A model generated the notes under the pieces. That model did no database searches. It saw only the letters and a list, made by a program, of their open reading frames with translations, and was not told the origin of the DNA. A stretch of 64,000 nt of DNA from Streptococcus oralis Uo5 (GTDB lineage: Bacteria > Bacillota > Bacilli > Lactobacillales > Streptococcaceae), in NCBI RefSeq assembly GCF_000253155.1, contig NC_015291.1, forward strand, positions 653,001 through 717,000, given 5' to 3'. Made by a program: the position numbers and the translations under genes. Shown here in pieces: positions 54,319 through 63,561 of this stretch (position 1 is its first letter; each line of letters begins with the position of its first letter).

Positions 54319-55122
54319 ATGTCAAAATATAACTGGGATGAAAAGCATATCATCACTTTCCCTGAAGAAAAAGTGGCCCTCTCTACTAAGGATTTACATG
54401 TTTACTATGGTAAAAATGAATCCATCAAGGGCATCGATATGCAATTTGAAAAAAATAAAATTACAGCCTTGATTGGTCCTTCTGGGTCAGGGAAATCTAC
54501 TTATCTTCGCAGTCTCAATCGGATGAATGATACCATTGATATTGCCAAGGTCACAGGTCAAATCCTCTACCGAGGGATTGATGTCAACCGTCCAGAAATC
54601 AATGTCTATGAGATGCGCAAGCATATCGGAATGGTCTTCCAACGTCCAAATCCATTTGCTAAGTCTATCTATCGCAACATCACTTTTGCTCATGAACGTG
54701 CAGGAGTTAAGGATAAGAAAGTCCTTGATGAAATTGTAGAAACCTCTCTAAGACAGGCTGCCCTTTGGGATCAGGTCAAAGATGACCTCCACAAATCAGC
54801 CTTGATGCTTTCTGGTGGTCAGCAACAACGTCTCTGCATCGCTCGCGCTATCTCTGTCAAGCCAGATATCCTCTTGATGGATGAACCGGCGTCAGCCTTG
54901 GATCCGATTGCGACAGCCCAACTGGAAGAAACCATGTTGGAATTGAAGAAGGACTTTACCATCATCATCGTTACCCACAGTATGCAGCAGGCTGCGCGTG
55001 CAAGTGACTACACTGGATTTTTCTACTTGGGTGATTTGATTGAGTATGATAAGACATCCAATATTTTCCAAAATGCTAAGTTACAGTCAACCAATGACTA
55101 TGTAACGGGACACTTTGGTTAG
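54319..55122 (+). CDS. pstB1: Phosphate ABC transporter ATPase PstB (first copy)
   Basis: The 267-residue ATPase has Walker [11 protein letters not shown]-loop VFQRPNPFAKS, signature LSGGQQQR, Walker B LLMDEPASALD and a normal H-loop histidine (H220 in VTHSMQQA). The N-terminus carries about 15 extra residues before the core. AAGGAG precedes the ATG. Confidence 0.95.
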   Translation: MSKYNWDEKHIITFPEEKVALSTKDLHVYYGKNESIKGIDMQFEKNKITALIGPSGSGKSTYLRSLNRMNDTIDIAKVTGQILYRGIDVNRPEINVYEMRKHIGMVFQRPNPFAKSIYRNITFAHERAGVKDKKVLDEIVETSLRQAALWDQVKDDLHKSALMLSGGQQQRLCIARAISVKPDILLMDEPASALDPIATAQLEETMLELKKDFTIIIVTHSMQQAARASDYTGFFYLGDLIEYDKTSNIFQNAKLQSTNDYVTGHFG

Positions 55123-55134
55123 AAAGGAAACGGT

Positions 55135-55893
55135 ATGTCAGAAGCGATTTTACAGGTGTCAGACCTGTCCGTTTATTACAATAAAAAGAAGGCCTTGAAT
55201 AGTGTTTCCCTTTCTTTCCAACCTAAGGAAATAACAGCCTTGATTGGTCCTTCTGGATCAGGAAAGTCCACCCTGCTCAAAGCCATCAACCGCATGGGCG
55301 ATCTAAATCCTGAGGTGACAACAACTGGATCAGTGGTCTATAATGGTCACAATATCTACAGCCCCCGTACCGATACGGTTGAATTGCGTAAGGAAATTGG
55401 GATGGTCTTTCAACAGCCCAATCCCTTCCCTATGTCTATCTACGAAAATGTTGTCTATGGGCTACGTATCAATGGGGTTAAGGATAAACATGTTTTGGAT
55501 GAAGCAGTAGAAAAGGCCTTGCAACGCGCTTCTATCTGGGATGAAGTAAAGGATCGTTTGCATGATTCGGCCATTGGTCTCTCAGGTGGACAACAACAAC
55601 GTGTTTGTGTTGCTCGTGTCTTAGCAACCAGTCCCAAAATCATCCTCTTAGATGAACCAACTTCAGCTTTGGATCCTATTTCTGCAGGTAAGATTGAGGA
55701 AACCTTGTATGGTCTGAAGGATAAATACACCATGCTCTTGGTAACGCGTTCGATGCAACAAGCCTCACGTATCTCTGATAAAACAGGATTTTTCCTAGAT
55801 GGGGATTTAATCGAGTTTAACGATACGAAGAAGATGTTCCTAGACCCGCAAAACAAGGAAACAGAAGATTATATTACAGGAAAATTTGGATAA
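55135..55893 (+). CDS. pstB2: Phosphate ABC transporter ATPase PstB (second copy, H-loop His replaced by Arg)
   Basis: The 252-residue ATPase has Walker [11 protein letters not shown]-loop [19 protein letters not shown] and Walker [11 protein letters not shown]. The switch histidine seen in the first copy is Arg205 here (VTRSMQQA). The two genes are diverged paralogues 12 bp apart. They may form a heterodimer with one weakened site, or alternative homodimers; sequence alone cannot decide. Confidence 0.94.
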   Translation: MSEAILQVSDLSVYYNKKKALNSVSLSFQPKEITALIGPSGSGKSTLLKAINRMGDLNPEVTTTGSVVYNGHNIYSPRTDTVELRKEIGMVFQQPNPFPMSIYENVVYGLRINGVKDKHVLDEAVEKALQRASIWDEVKDRLHDSAIGLSGGQQQRVCVARVLATSPKIILLDEPTSALDPISAGKIEETLYGLKDKYTMLLVTRSMQQASRISDKTGFFLDGDLIEFNDTKKMFLDPQNKETEDYITGKFG

Positions 55894-55901
55894 GGAGTTG
55901 A

Positions 55902-56558
55902 ATGATGTTACGATCTCAATTTGAAGAAGATTTGGAGAAATTGCATAACCAGTTCTATGCCATGGGACAAGAAGTGCTCTCGCAGATCAATCGTACAGTG
56001 CGTGCCTTTGTTACGCATGACCGTGATTTGGCAAAAGAAGTCATCGAAGACGATGCAGAAGTAAATGAATATGAAGTGAAGTTGGAAAAGAAATCATTTG
56101 AAATGATTGCCCTCCAACAACCTGTTTCGCAAGACCTTCGTACCGTCTTGACCGTTCTCAAGGCAGTGTCAGACGTGGAACGCATGGGAGATCATGCAGT
56201 GTCTATCGCTGAGGCGACTATTCGTATGAAGGGGGAGCAACGTATCCCTTCTGTTGAAGAAGAAATCAAAAAGATGGGACGCGACGTGAAAAACTTCGTC
56301 GAAGCAGCTCTAGATCTCTATCTCAACGGTTCTGTGGATCAAGCCTATGAAGTAGCGGCGATGGATGAAAAAATCAACCATTACTTTGATAGCATCCGAG
56401 ATTTGGCTACAGAAGAAATTAGGAAAAATCCTGAAGCTATCGTTACAGGCCGTGATTACTTCCAGGTCATTTCTTTCTTGGAACGTATCGGAGACTACGC
56501 AAAGAATATCTGTGAATGGGTTGTTTACTTTGAAACGGGTAAGATTGTGGAACTATAA
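55902..56558 (+). CDS. phoU: Phosphate uptake regulator PhoU
   Basis: The 218-residue product is two PhoU helical bundles with the repeated metal-binding E/D-x-x-x-D signatures (DDAEVNEYEVKLEKK region and MDEKINHYFDSIRD region). PhoU links Pst transport with the phosphate-sensing kinase. The start is uncertain by one codon (two ATGs in a row at 55902 and 55905). A terminator follows. Confidence 0.93.
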   Translation: MMLRSQFEEDLEKLHNQFYAMGQEVLSQINRTVRAFVTHDRDLAKEVIEDDAEVNEYEVKLEKKSFEMIALQQPVSQDLRTVLTVLKAVSDVERMGDHAVSIAEATIRMKGEQRIPSVEEEIKKMGRDVKNFVEAALDLYLNGSVDQAYEVAAMDEKINHYFDSIRDLATEEIRKNPEAIVTGRDYFQVISFLERIGDYAKNICEWVVYFETGKIVEL

Positions 56559-56581
56559 GAAACGGTTTAAATATACAGAAG

Positions 56582-56616
56582 AAAAGGCTGATTAAAATAA
56601 ATCAGTCTTCTTTTTT
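56582..56616 (+). terminator. Terminator of the pst operon
   Basis: AAGGCTGATT (56584-56593) pairs with AATCAGTCTT (56600-56609) with one G-T pair, then T-rich sequence. Confidence 0.85.
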
Positions 56617-56655
56617 ATGAAAAGAATAGTTTTATAATCAAAATCTCTAAAAGGG

Positions 56656-56684
56656 TTGACAACTATTTTTAAAAGAGTTATAAT
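56656..56684 (+). promoter_or_regulatory. Consensus promoter of the amino-acid-binding protein gene
   Basis: TTGACA (56656-56661), a 17-bp spacer and TATAAT (56679-56684) match the consensus exactly. Confidence 0.85.
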
Positions 56685-56715
56685 TATTCAGAATTAACAG
56701 AAAGGTCGTTTATTT

Positions 56716-57531
56716 ATGAAATTCAAGAAATGGATATTAGTTGTTTGTAGCATGCTTGCCAGCATGGTTTTGGTAGCTTGCCAGTCAGGAACAGATAGTT
56801 CCCAGTCTGCTGTGGACGCTATTAAACAAAAAGGAAAGCTAGTCGTTGCGACCAGTCCAGACTATGCACCGTTTGAATTCCAAGCCTTGGTAGATGGTAA
56901 AAACCAAGTGGTTGGGGCAGATATTGATATGGCTCAAGCGATTGCGGATGAGCTTGGGGTTAAACTTGAAATCTCTAGCATGAGTTTTGACAATGTCTTG
57001 ACCAGTCTTCAAACTGGAAAGGCTGACTTGGCCATTGCAGGAATTAGTGCTACAGATGAAAGAAAGGAAGTCTTTGACTTTTCAATCCCTTACTATGAAA
57101 ACAAAATGAGTTTCTTGGTTAGAAAAGCCGATTTAGACAAATACAAGGATCTTACAAGCCTCGCAAGTGCCAATATCGCAGCTCAAAAGGGAACTGTGCC
57201 AGAAACCATGGTCAAGGAACAATTGCCAAATGCCCAGTTGACATCCTTGGCCAATATGGGTGAAGCCGTCAATGAATTGCAGGCTGGAAAAGTGGATGCT
57301 GTTCATATGGATGAACCAGTTGCTCTTAGCTACGCAGGTAAAAATTCAGATCTTGTCGTTGCATCTGTTAACTTGACGATGAAAGATGGCGAAGCCAATG
57401 CCGTTGCTATCAAGAAGAATCAGTCAGACTTGAAAGCTGTAGTCGATAAGGTTATCCAAAAACTGAAAGATGACGGAACCTATCAAACTTATCTTGAAAA
57501 AGCAGCGAAACTAACAGAAGTTGAACAATAA
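56716..57531 (+). CDS. Amino-acid ABC transporter substrate-binding lipoprotein, orphan
   Basis: The 271-residue product is a type 3 extracellular solute-binding protein with a lipobox LVAC (Cys22). Family motifs are ATSPDYAPFEF, VGADIDMAQAIADELG, and DLAIAGISATDERKEVFDFSIPYY. Polar amino acids are the likely ligands; the exact one is unknown. No permease or ATPase gene is adjacent, so it must feed a transporter encoded elsewhere. Confidence 0.92.
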   Translation: MKFKKWILVVCSMLASMVLVACQSGTDSSQSAVDAIKQKGKLVVATSPDYAPFEFQALVDGKNQVVGADIDMAQAIADELGVKLEISSMSFDNVLTSLQTGKADLAIAGISATDERKEVFDFSIPYYENKMSFLVRKADLDKYKDLTSLASANIAAQKGTVPETMVKEQLPNAQLTSLANMGEAVNELQAGKVDAVHMDEPVALSYAGKNSDLVVASVNLTMKDGEANAVAIKKNQSDLKAVVDKVIQKLKDDGTYQTYLEKAAKLTEVEQ

Positions 57532-57569
57532 GAAAAAGCAGAGTTGGACTTTAATCCAACTCTGTTTTT
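57532..57569. terminator. Shared bidirectional terminator
   Basis: CAGAGTTGGA (57539-57548) is complementary to TCCAACTCTG (57555-57564). AAAAAG on one side and TTTTTAT on the other suit both strands. The stop codon of the MocR gene lies in the loop. Confidence 0.88.
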
Positions 57570-58822
57570 ATGTATTCTAATAGCTCTTCTAGATTTTCAA
57601 GAGTAACTTTGGCGAACTGATAAGGGCAGGTATCCAAATAAGCCTCCTCAAAAAAGTCTAGTTTGAGTGAGCTGTGTTTTAAACTAGCAATCTTAGGATA
57701 GTGTCTCAAATCAAGCAAAAGGCCATCGTGTAGAGGATAGTGGGGCAAGGGACAGGAGTTTTCTTCAAGCACTTCCTTAATCTGAACCTGATAGTTCTCT
57801 TGAAGGCTCAGTCTGGCCAGTCGATTTTTTTCAAATAACTGGCTATCAATGTAAAGAGAAAGAGCCTTTTGCATGATGAGATTGCTGTCATAGTCCAGGA
57901 TATTTTTGTAGGAAACAAAGGCCTCTTTTAGGGCATTTGGGAGAATGAGAGCGGTAATACGAAGGGCTGGAAAGAGACTGGTTGAGAAGGACTTGATATA
58001 AATGACCCGATCTTCAGTATCCAGATAGTGGAAGGTTTGGCCCTTCCTAGGATCTAGGTCCCCTAAATAGTCATCCTCTACGATGTATACACCATACTGG
58101 TTTGCTAGATCCAGAATAGCCTTTTTTTCCTGATCAGAATAGGAATGACCTAGGGGATAGTGGAAGCGAGGAATGGTGTAGAAAAACTTGATTTTCCCAT
58201 ATTTAAACTGTTCTTCCAGTTCTTCAAGGTCAATGCCATCAATACGGCGTTCAATGGTCTGGTAGGCTAATCCTTGAGCGACCAAGAGACGATTCATCCG
58301 GTGGTAGGTCGGCTGTTCGACCAAAATCTCCGCTCCCTTGCTCGGAAAGTCAATCTGAGAAAGGATAAAGAGAGCTTGCTGGGTACCAGAAGTCAGAACC
58401 AGTTGATCGGGTTTGCAGTAGAGGGCTTGGTTGAAAAGAAGTTGATGGACAGATTGTCTGAGTTCCTCAAGGCCTTCTTGGTTATCATAGTAGTTGAAGA
58501 GGTAGTTTTCTCGACCTATCAGGGTTTCGTTGACGCAGAGTCGGAAGTCGTCATAGGCACTGGCATGTTCGTCAGTGACTTCGATTTCCAAGTCTTGGTG
58601 CTGTCCTTGTTCTAGAACATAGTAGCCACTTTGGGGCTTGGCATAGAGGTATTGTTCATGGCGTAATTCCAGTAGGGCTCGTTGGACTGTGTCCTTGCTA
58701 CAGTGGAAGTCTTGGCTCAGTTGACGGATGGAGGGTAGCCGGCTACCTGTTGGAAATTTTCCTGATTCGATCCCTTTTTTGAGAAAGGAAACGACTGCTT
58801 GGTATTTACTTTCTTTCTTCAT
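57551..58822 (-). CDS. MocR-type transcriptional regulator (GntR DNA-binding plus aminotransferase domain)
   Basis: The 423-residue product has an N-terminal GntR winged helix (SRLPSIRQLSQDFHCSKDTVQRALLEL near residue 23-49) and a class I aminotransferase-like domain. The PLP-lysine motif is YIKSFSTSLFPALRI and a preceding VEDDYLGDLD is present. MocR proteins use PLP as an effector, often controlling PLP, GABA or amino-acid genes. The target is unknown; the neighbours budA and the orphan binding protein are candidates. GGAGGT precedes the start. Confidence 0.9.
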   Translation of the reverse strand: MKKESKYQAVVSFLKKGIESGKFPTGSRLPSIRQLSQDFHCSKDTVQRALLELRHEQYLYAKPQSGYYVLEQGQHQDLEIEVTDEHASAYDDFRLCVNETLIGRENYLFNYYDNQEGLEELRQSVHQLLFNQALYCKPDQLVLTSGTQQALFILSQIDFPSKGAEILVEQPTYHRMNRLLVAQGLAYQTIERRIDGIDLEELEEQFKYGKIKFFYTIPRFHYPLGHSYSDQEKKAILDLANQYGVYIVEDDYLGDLDPRKGQTFHYLDTEDRVIYIKSFSTSLFPALRITALILPNALKEAFVSYKNILDYDSNLIMQKALSLYIDSQLFEKNRLARLSLQENYQVQIKEVLEENSCPLPHYPLHDGLLLDLRHYPKIASLKHSSLKLDFFEEAYLDTCPYQFAKVTLENLEELLEYIKTELD

Positions 58823-58966
58823 TCCAGACCTCCGTTGATTTTGTTACATTGTACCTTTTTTTTGCCTACTTGGCAATGGGAAAAGCATTCCCCCTTTCAC
58901 AACTAGGAGCAAATGTGGTATACTTAGAAAGTATGATGATTCATTGAACAGAAGATAAGAAAGAGA

Positions 58967-59698
58967 ATGGATAGAAAAGTGCAGGAACCGGTTAAATTAT
59001 TTCAATACAATACTTTAGGTGCCCTAATGGCAGGTCTCTATGGTGGAACCATGACAGTGGGAGAATTGCTGGAACATGGTGACCTTGGTTTGGGAACCCT
59101 TGATTCGATTGATGGGGAGTTGATCGTCCTTGATGGCAAGGCTTATCAAGCCAAGGGGTCTGGTCAAACGCCTGAAATCGTTGAGGTGGCAGCGGATGCT
59201 CTTATTCCCTATGCAGCAGTGGTTCCTCATCAGGCAGAAGTGATTTTTCGTCAGCGCTTTGAGATGACGGACAAGGAATTGGAAAAGCGAATTGAGTCCT
59301 ACTATGATGGGGAGAATCTCTTTCGTTCCATCAAGATTCATGGCGAATTTTCACAAATGCACGTACGTATGATTCCTAAATCCACACCTGATACCAAGTT
59401 TGCTGATGTCGCGACTCACCAACCTGAATATAGCCGTGAAAATGTATCGGGAACCATTGTTGGATTTTGGACACCTGAGATTTTCCATGGGGTGAGTGTT
59501 GCAGGCTATCATTTGCATTTTATCTCAGATGATTTGACCTTTGGTGGGCATGTGATGGACTTTGTTATCAAAGAAGGAATGATCGAGGTTGGGGCAGTCG
59601 ACCAGTTGGACCAACGTTTTCCAGTCCAAGATCGCCAGTATTTATTTGCCAAATTTAACGTTGACGAGATGAAGAAAGATATTGATAAGTCAGAATAG
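58967..59698 (+). CDS. budA: Alpha-acetolactate decarboxylase
   Basis: The 243-residue enzyme should convert acetolactate to acetoin. Zinc ligand motifs are seen as HGEFSQMHVRMI (near residue 125) and GYHLHFISDDLTFGGHVMDF (near 184-203), with the catalytic E. It lies alone without acetolactate synthase. An extended -10 (TGGTATACT near 58916-58924) is its promoter. Acetoin formation limits acidification and regulates branched-chain precursor levels. Confidence 0.94.
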   Translation: MDRKVQEPVKLFQYNTLGALMAGLYGGTMTVGELLEHGDLGLGTLDSIDGELIVLDGKAYQAKGSGQTPEIVEVAADALIPYAAVVPHQAEVIFRQRFEMTDKELEKRIESYYDGENLFRSIKIHGEFSQMHVRMIPKSTPDTKFADVATHQPEYSRENVSGTIVGFWTPEIFHGVSVAGYHLHFISDDLTFGGHVMDFVIKEGMIEVGAVDQLDQRFPVQDRQYLFAKFNVDEMKKDIDKSE

Positions 59699-59707
59699 GA
59701 GAAAAAG

Positions 59708-60460
59708 ATGACAGTACATATTATCCTTACCATGATCGCTTTAGTTCTCATTCTAGTATGTGGAACTTGGTATGCCAAAAAACGGTTTAAAATCTCTCTT
59801 GCAGTGATGGGCTTGGGGGCAATCGCATTTTTTGTTTCTTCTCAAGTGTTAGAGAAGATGGTTCACCTTCTGATACTCCATCCGCAAAAAGATGGAATCA
59901 TTCCGCTTATGCAGGAGCAGCCTTTCTTATATGTGCTTTATGGAATCGCCATGGCGGCCCTCTTTGAGGAAACAGCTCGTCTTGTCTTTTTTAAATGGTT
60001 GGAGAAAAAGAGAAAGCTAGAAGATCGAGATGCTTTGGCCTATGGTTTGGGACATGGGGGCTTGGAAATGCTCTATCTCGGAATGGGAAGCTTGATCAGT
60101 CTTTTGATTCTCTTTTCACTCATTCAGTCTTCAAATACTGATGTAGCCAATCTCCTTCCAAAGACTACACTCGAAACGGTCCAGTCTCTTTCTGTATGGC
60201 AGGTTTATTTACTAGGAGTTGAGCGTGTGCTTGCTCTGGTTCTACAAATTGGTCTTTCCATCTGGGTCTATCAAAGTGTTCGTCAAAAGAAATGGATCTA
60301 CCTCCTTGCTGCCTATGGTTTGCATGCCTTGTTTGACTTGGCTCCAGCCTTATCTCAAGTGGGATGGATTGCAAATCCGCTTCTAGTTGAGTTTGTTCTT
60401 CTCGTAGAACTTTTAGTCTTTATCTGGCTGACAAAATCTACATTTTGGAAAAAATCATAA
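59708..60460 (+). CDS. YhfC family intramembrane metalloprotease-like protein
   Basis: The 250-residue membrane protein has about seven hydrophobic segments and the YhfC motifs EETARLVFFKWLEK (near residue 88) and GLGHGGLEMLYLG (near 117). The second His pair near LHALFDLAPAL completes a CPBP-like site. Substrate and role are unknown. It follows budA by nine bases and is probably co-transcribed. Confidence 0.85.
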   Translation: MTVHIILTMIALVLILVCGTWYAKKRFKISLAVMGLGAIAFFVSSQVLEKMVHLLILHPQKDGIIPLMQEQPFLYVLYGIAMAALFEETARLVFFKWLEKKRKLEDRDALAYGLGHGGLEMLYLGMGSLISLLILFSLIQSSNTDVANLLPKTTLETVQSLSVWQVYLLGVERVLALVLQIGLSIWVYQSVRQKKWIYLLAAYGLHALFDLAPALSQVGWIANPLLVEFVLLVELLVFIWLTKSTFWKKS

Positions 60461-60484
60461 AAAGAGGGGTGACCTCTTTTTTTA
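60459..60484 (+). terminator. Terminator after the YhfC-like gene
   Basis: AAAGAGG (60461-60467) pairs with CCTCTTT (60473-60479), then TTTTT. Confidence 0.8.
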
Positions 60485-60533
60485 TGTAATGATAAAACAA
60501 GCTCTTTTTATGGTCGTCAAATGTCTCTAAAAA

Positions 60534-60542
60534 TGGTATAAT
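60534..60542 (+). promoter_or_regulatory. Extended -10 promoter of murB
   Basis: TGGTATAAT (hexamer 60537-60542) lies 29 bp before the murB ATG. Confidence 0.6.
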
Positions 60543-60571
60543 GGAATGAATTTTGAAAAAGGAAGAGTGAC

Positions 60572-61477
60572 ATGTTAGTAAAAGAAAAAATGCTTGAAAT
60601 CTTAGAAGGAATCGATATTCGTTTTAAGGAACCTTTGAAGACCTATACCTATACAAAGGTAGGAGGTCGAGCGGATTATCTAGTTTTGCCACGCAATCGC
60701 TATGAGATGGCCCGTGTCGTCCAATTTGCCAATCAAGAGAATATTCCTTGGATGGTGCTAGGAAATGCTAGTAACATCATCGTTCGTGAAGGTGGAATCC
60801 GTGGTTTTGTCATCTTGTGTGATAAGCTTAATAACGTTTCGGTTGATGGCTATACCATCGAAGCAGAAGCTGGAGCAAACTTGATTGAAACGACACGTAT
60901 TGCCCTTCGTCATAGTTTGACTGGTTTTGAGTTTGCTTGTGGGATTCCTGGAAGCATCGGTGGAGCTGTCTTTATGAATGCGGGTGCTTACGGAGGTGAG
61001 ATTGCTCATATCTTGCAGTCTTGTCAAGTTTTGACCAAGGAAGGGGAAATCGAGACCTTGTCAGTCAAGGACTTGGCTTTTGGTTACCGCCATTCAGCTA
61101 TTCAGGATTCTGGGGCCATTGTCTTGTCAGCTAAATTTGCCCTAGCCCCAGGAAATCATCAAGTTATCAAGCAAGAGATGGATCGCTTGACGCACCTACG
61201 TGAACTCAAACAACCTTTAGAATACCCATCTTGCGGTTCAGTCTTTAAGCGTCCAGTCGGGCATTTTGCAGGACAATTGATTTCAGAAGCTGGTTTGAAG
61301 GGCTACCGTATCGGTGGTGTCGAAGTCTCAGAAAAACATGCAGGCTTTATGATTAATGTAGCCGATGGAACTGCAAGAGATTATGAAGACTTAATTGAGT
61401 CTGTCATTGAAAAAGTTAAAGAACATTCAGGTGTTACCTTAGAGCGAGAAGTTCGTATCCTGGGTGAACACGAATAA
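60572..61477 (+). CDS. murB: UDP-N-acetylenolpyruvoylglucosamine reductase
   Basis: The 301-residue FAD enzyme reduces the enolpyruvyl group to lactyl in UDP-MurNAc synthesis. Motifs seen: [44 protein letters not shown], the catalytic Ser in [11 protein letters not shown], and the terminal Glu in [10 protein letters not shown]. It is the type IIa/IIb short Gram-positive form. It is followed by potABC after a 139-bp structured spacer without a terminator, so an operon with pot is likely. Confidence 0.95.
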   Translation: MLVKEKMLEILEGIDIRFKEPLKTYTYTKVGGRADYLVLPRNRYEMARVVQFANQENIPWMVLGNASNIIVREGGIRGFVILCDKLNNVSVDGYTIEAEAGANLIETTRIALRHSLTGFEFACGIPGSIGGAVFMNAGAYGGEIAHILQSCQVLTKEGEIETLSVKDLAFGYRHSAIQDSGAIVLSAKFALAPGNHQVIKQEMDRLTHLRELKQPLEYPSCGSVFKRPVGHFAGQLISEAGLKGYRIGGVEVSEKHAGFMINVADGTARDYEDLIESVIEKVKEHSGVTLEREVRILGEHE

Positions 61478-61500
61478 CATTATTTTTACATAGCATTCAA

Positions 61501-61583
61501 AGATTGGGATTTTATCGCTAAATGAGGTTTAGGTCATTTTATTTCCTACGCTTGTGTCTAGCATTCTAACAAGGTCCCAATCT
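61501..61583 (+). ncRNA. Possible three-way-junction RNA structure between murB and potA
   Basis: AGATTGGGA (61501-61509) and TCCCAATCT (61575-61583) form a perfect 9-bp closing stem. Inside it are CTAAA/TTTAG (61518-61522 with 61528-61532) and CTTGT/ACAAG (61551-61555 with 61569-61573). The right arm ends 33 bases before the potA start. It matches no riboswitch class I can recall. It could be a regulatory leader or chance. Confidence 0.45.
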
Positions 61584-61616
61584 GTTAATTTACGAAGAAG
61601 AAGGAATTTAGAGGAA

Positions 61617-62774
61617 TTGAAAAAACCAATTATTGAATTCAAAAACGTCTCTAAAGTTTTTGAAGACAGCAATACCAAGGTTCTTAAAGACATTAACTTT
61701 GAGTTGGAAGAAGGGAAGTTCTACACTCTTTTAGGCGCATCTGGTTCAGGAAAATCAACCATACTGAACATCATTGCAGGTTTACTGGATGCGACGACAG
61801 GGGATATTTTACTGGATGGGGTACGGATCAACGACATTCCAACCAACAAGCGAGACGTCCATACGGTCTTCCAATCCTATGCCTTGTTTCCACATATGAA
61901 TGTGTTTGAAAATGTTGCCTTTCCACTCCGCTTGCGTAAAGTCGGCAAGAAAGAAATTGAGCAGCGTGTAGCGGAAGTTCTCAAGATGGTTCAGCTGGAA
62001 GGTTATGAAAAACGTTCCATCCGTAAACTCTCTGGAGGACAACGTCAGCGTGTGGCTATCGCCCGTGCCATTATCAACCAACCTCGTGTGGTTTTGTTGG
62101 ACGAGCCCTTGTCAGCGCTGGACTTGAAATTGCGAACAGACATGCAGTACGAACTGCGTGAACTGCAACAACGATTGGGGATTACCTTTGTCTTTGTCAC
62201 TCACGATCAGGAGGAAGCTCTGGCAATGAGTGACTGGATTTTCGTTATGAATGATGGCGAGATTGTGCAGTCAGGAACGCCTGTGGATATCTATGATGAG
62301 CCGATCAACCACTTTGTTGCCACCTTTATCGGTGAGTCCAACATCTTGCCAGGGACCATGATTGAAGACTATTTGGTTGAGTTCAATGGCAAACGCTTTG
62401 AAGCGGTCGATGGGGGGATGAAGCCAAATGAGCCTGTTGAGGTTGTCATTCGTCCAGAGGACTTGCGCATTACTCTTCCAGAAGAAGGCAAGCTCCAAGT
62501 TAAGGTTGATACCCAGCTCTTCCGTGGAGTTCACTATGAGATTATCGCCTATGACGAACTCCGAAATGAATGGATGATCCACTCGACTCGTAAGGCCATT
62601 GTGGGTGAGGAAATCGGTCTGGACTTTGAACCAGAAGACATCCACATCATGCGTCTCAACGAAACCGAAGAAGAGTTCGATGCTCGTATCGAAGAATACG
62701 TAGAAATCGAAGAGCAAGAAGCAGGTCTGATTAACGCGATCGAGGAGGAAAGAGATGAAGAAAACAACCTCTAA
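61617..62774 (+). CDS. potA: Spermidine/putrescine ABC transporter ATPase PotA
   Basis: The 385-residue ATPase has Walker [10 protein letters not shown] near residue 41, Q-loop [19 protein letters not shown], Walker [14 protein letters not shown]-loop VTHDQEEAL and a C-terminal TOBE domain (~275-345) with an acidic tail. The TTG start at 61617 aligns with the family start ([14 protein letters not shown]) and has AAGGA upstream. A longer in-frame GTG start at 61554 lies within the structured leader and has no site. Confidence 0.93.
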   Translation: MKKPIIEFKNVSKVFEDSNTKVLKDINFELEEGKFYTLLGASGSGKSTILNIIAGLLDATTGDILLDGVRINDIPTNKRDVHTVFQSYALFPHMNVFENVAFPLRLRKVGKKEIEQRVAEVLKMVQLEGYEKRSIRKLSGGQRQRVAIARAIINQPRVVLLDEPLSALDLKLRTDMQYELRELQQRLGITFVFVTHDQEEALAMSDWIFVMNDGEIVQSGTPVDIYDEPINHFVATFIGESNILPGTMIEDYLVEFNGKRFEAVDGGMKPNEPVEVVIRPEDLRITLPEEGKLQVKVDTQLFRGVHYEIIAYDELRNEWMIHSTRKAIVGEEIGLDFEPEDIHIMRLNETEEEFDARIEEYVEIEEQEAGLINAIEEERDEENNL

Positions 62775-63561
62775 ACTCTTTGTAGTGCCCTACATGCTTT
62801 GGATTGCCCTCTTTGTTCTCGCACCCTTGGTCTTGATTTTCGGTCAATCCTTTTTCAACATTGAAGGGCAGTTTAGTTTAGAAAACTATAAATCCTACTT
62901 TGCGTCACAAAACTTGACCTATCTCAAAATGAGCTTCAACTCTGTGCTTTATGCAGGGATTGTCACCTTGGTAACACTGCTCATCAGCTATCCAACAGCC
63001 CTCTTTTTGACTCGTCTCAAGCACCGTCAACTCTGGCTCATGCTGATTATCTTGCCAACCTGGATCAATCTGCTCCTTAAGGCCTATGCCTTTATCGGAA
63101 TTTTTGGTCAAAATGGCTCTATTAACCAATTTTTGGAATTTATCGGAATCGGTTCGCAGCAATTGCTCTTTACGGATTTCTCCTTTATCTTTGTCGCAAG
63201 CTACATCGAGCTTCCCTTTATGATTTTGCCGATTTTCAATGTCTTGGATGATATGGATAACAATCTCATCAATGCCAGCTATGACCTCGGTGCGACCAAG
63301 TGGGAAACTTTCCGCCATGTTATCTTCCCCCTTTCTATGAACGGGGTGAGAAGTGGGGTTCAGTCTGTCTTTATCCCTAGTTTGAGTCTCTTCATGCTGA
63401 CACGTTTGATTGGTGGGAACCGCGTTATCACGCTGGGAACGGCTATTGAGCAGAACTTTCTAACCAATGACAACTACGGTATGGGTTCTACCATCGGTGT
63501 GATCCTCATCCTGACCATGTTTCTCACCATGTGGGTGACCAAGGAAAGGAGAGAACGATGA
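62755..63561 (+). CDS. potB: Spermidine/putrescine ABC transporter permease PotB
   Basis: The 268-residue product has six membrane segments and the permease loop [20 protein letters not shown] near residue 171. GAGGAAAGAG precedes the ATG, which lies within the last codons of potA. Confidence 0.93.
   Translation: MKKTTSKLFVVPYMLWIALFVLAPLVLIFGQSFFNIEGQFSLENYKSYFASQNLTYLKMSFNSVLYAGIVTLVTLLISYPTALFLTRLKHRQLWLMLIILPTWINLLLKAYAFIGIFGQNGSINQFLEFIGIGSQQLLFTDFSFIFVASYIELPFMILPIFNVLDDMDNNLINASYDLGATKWETFRHVIFPLSMNGVRSGVQSVFIPSLSLFMLTRLIGGNRVITLGTAIEQNFLTNDNYGMGSTIGVILILTMFLTMWVTKERRER

Noticed and set aside
61554..61616. A 21-residue N-terminal extension of PotA
   Set aside because: The GTG lies within the structured spacer, has no ribosome binding site, and the added residues (rich in Arg) are absent from the family.
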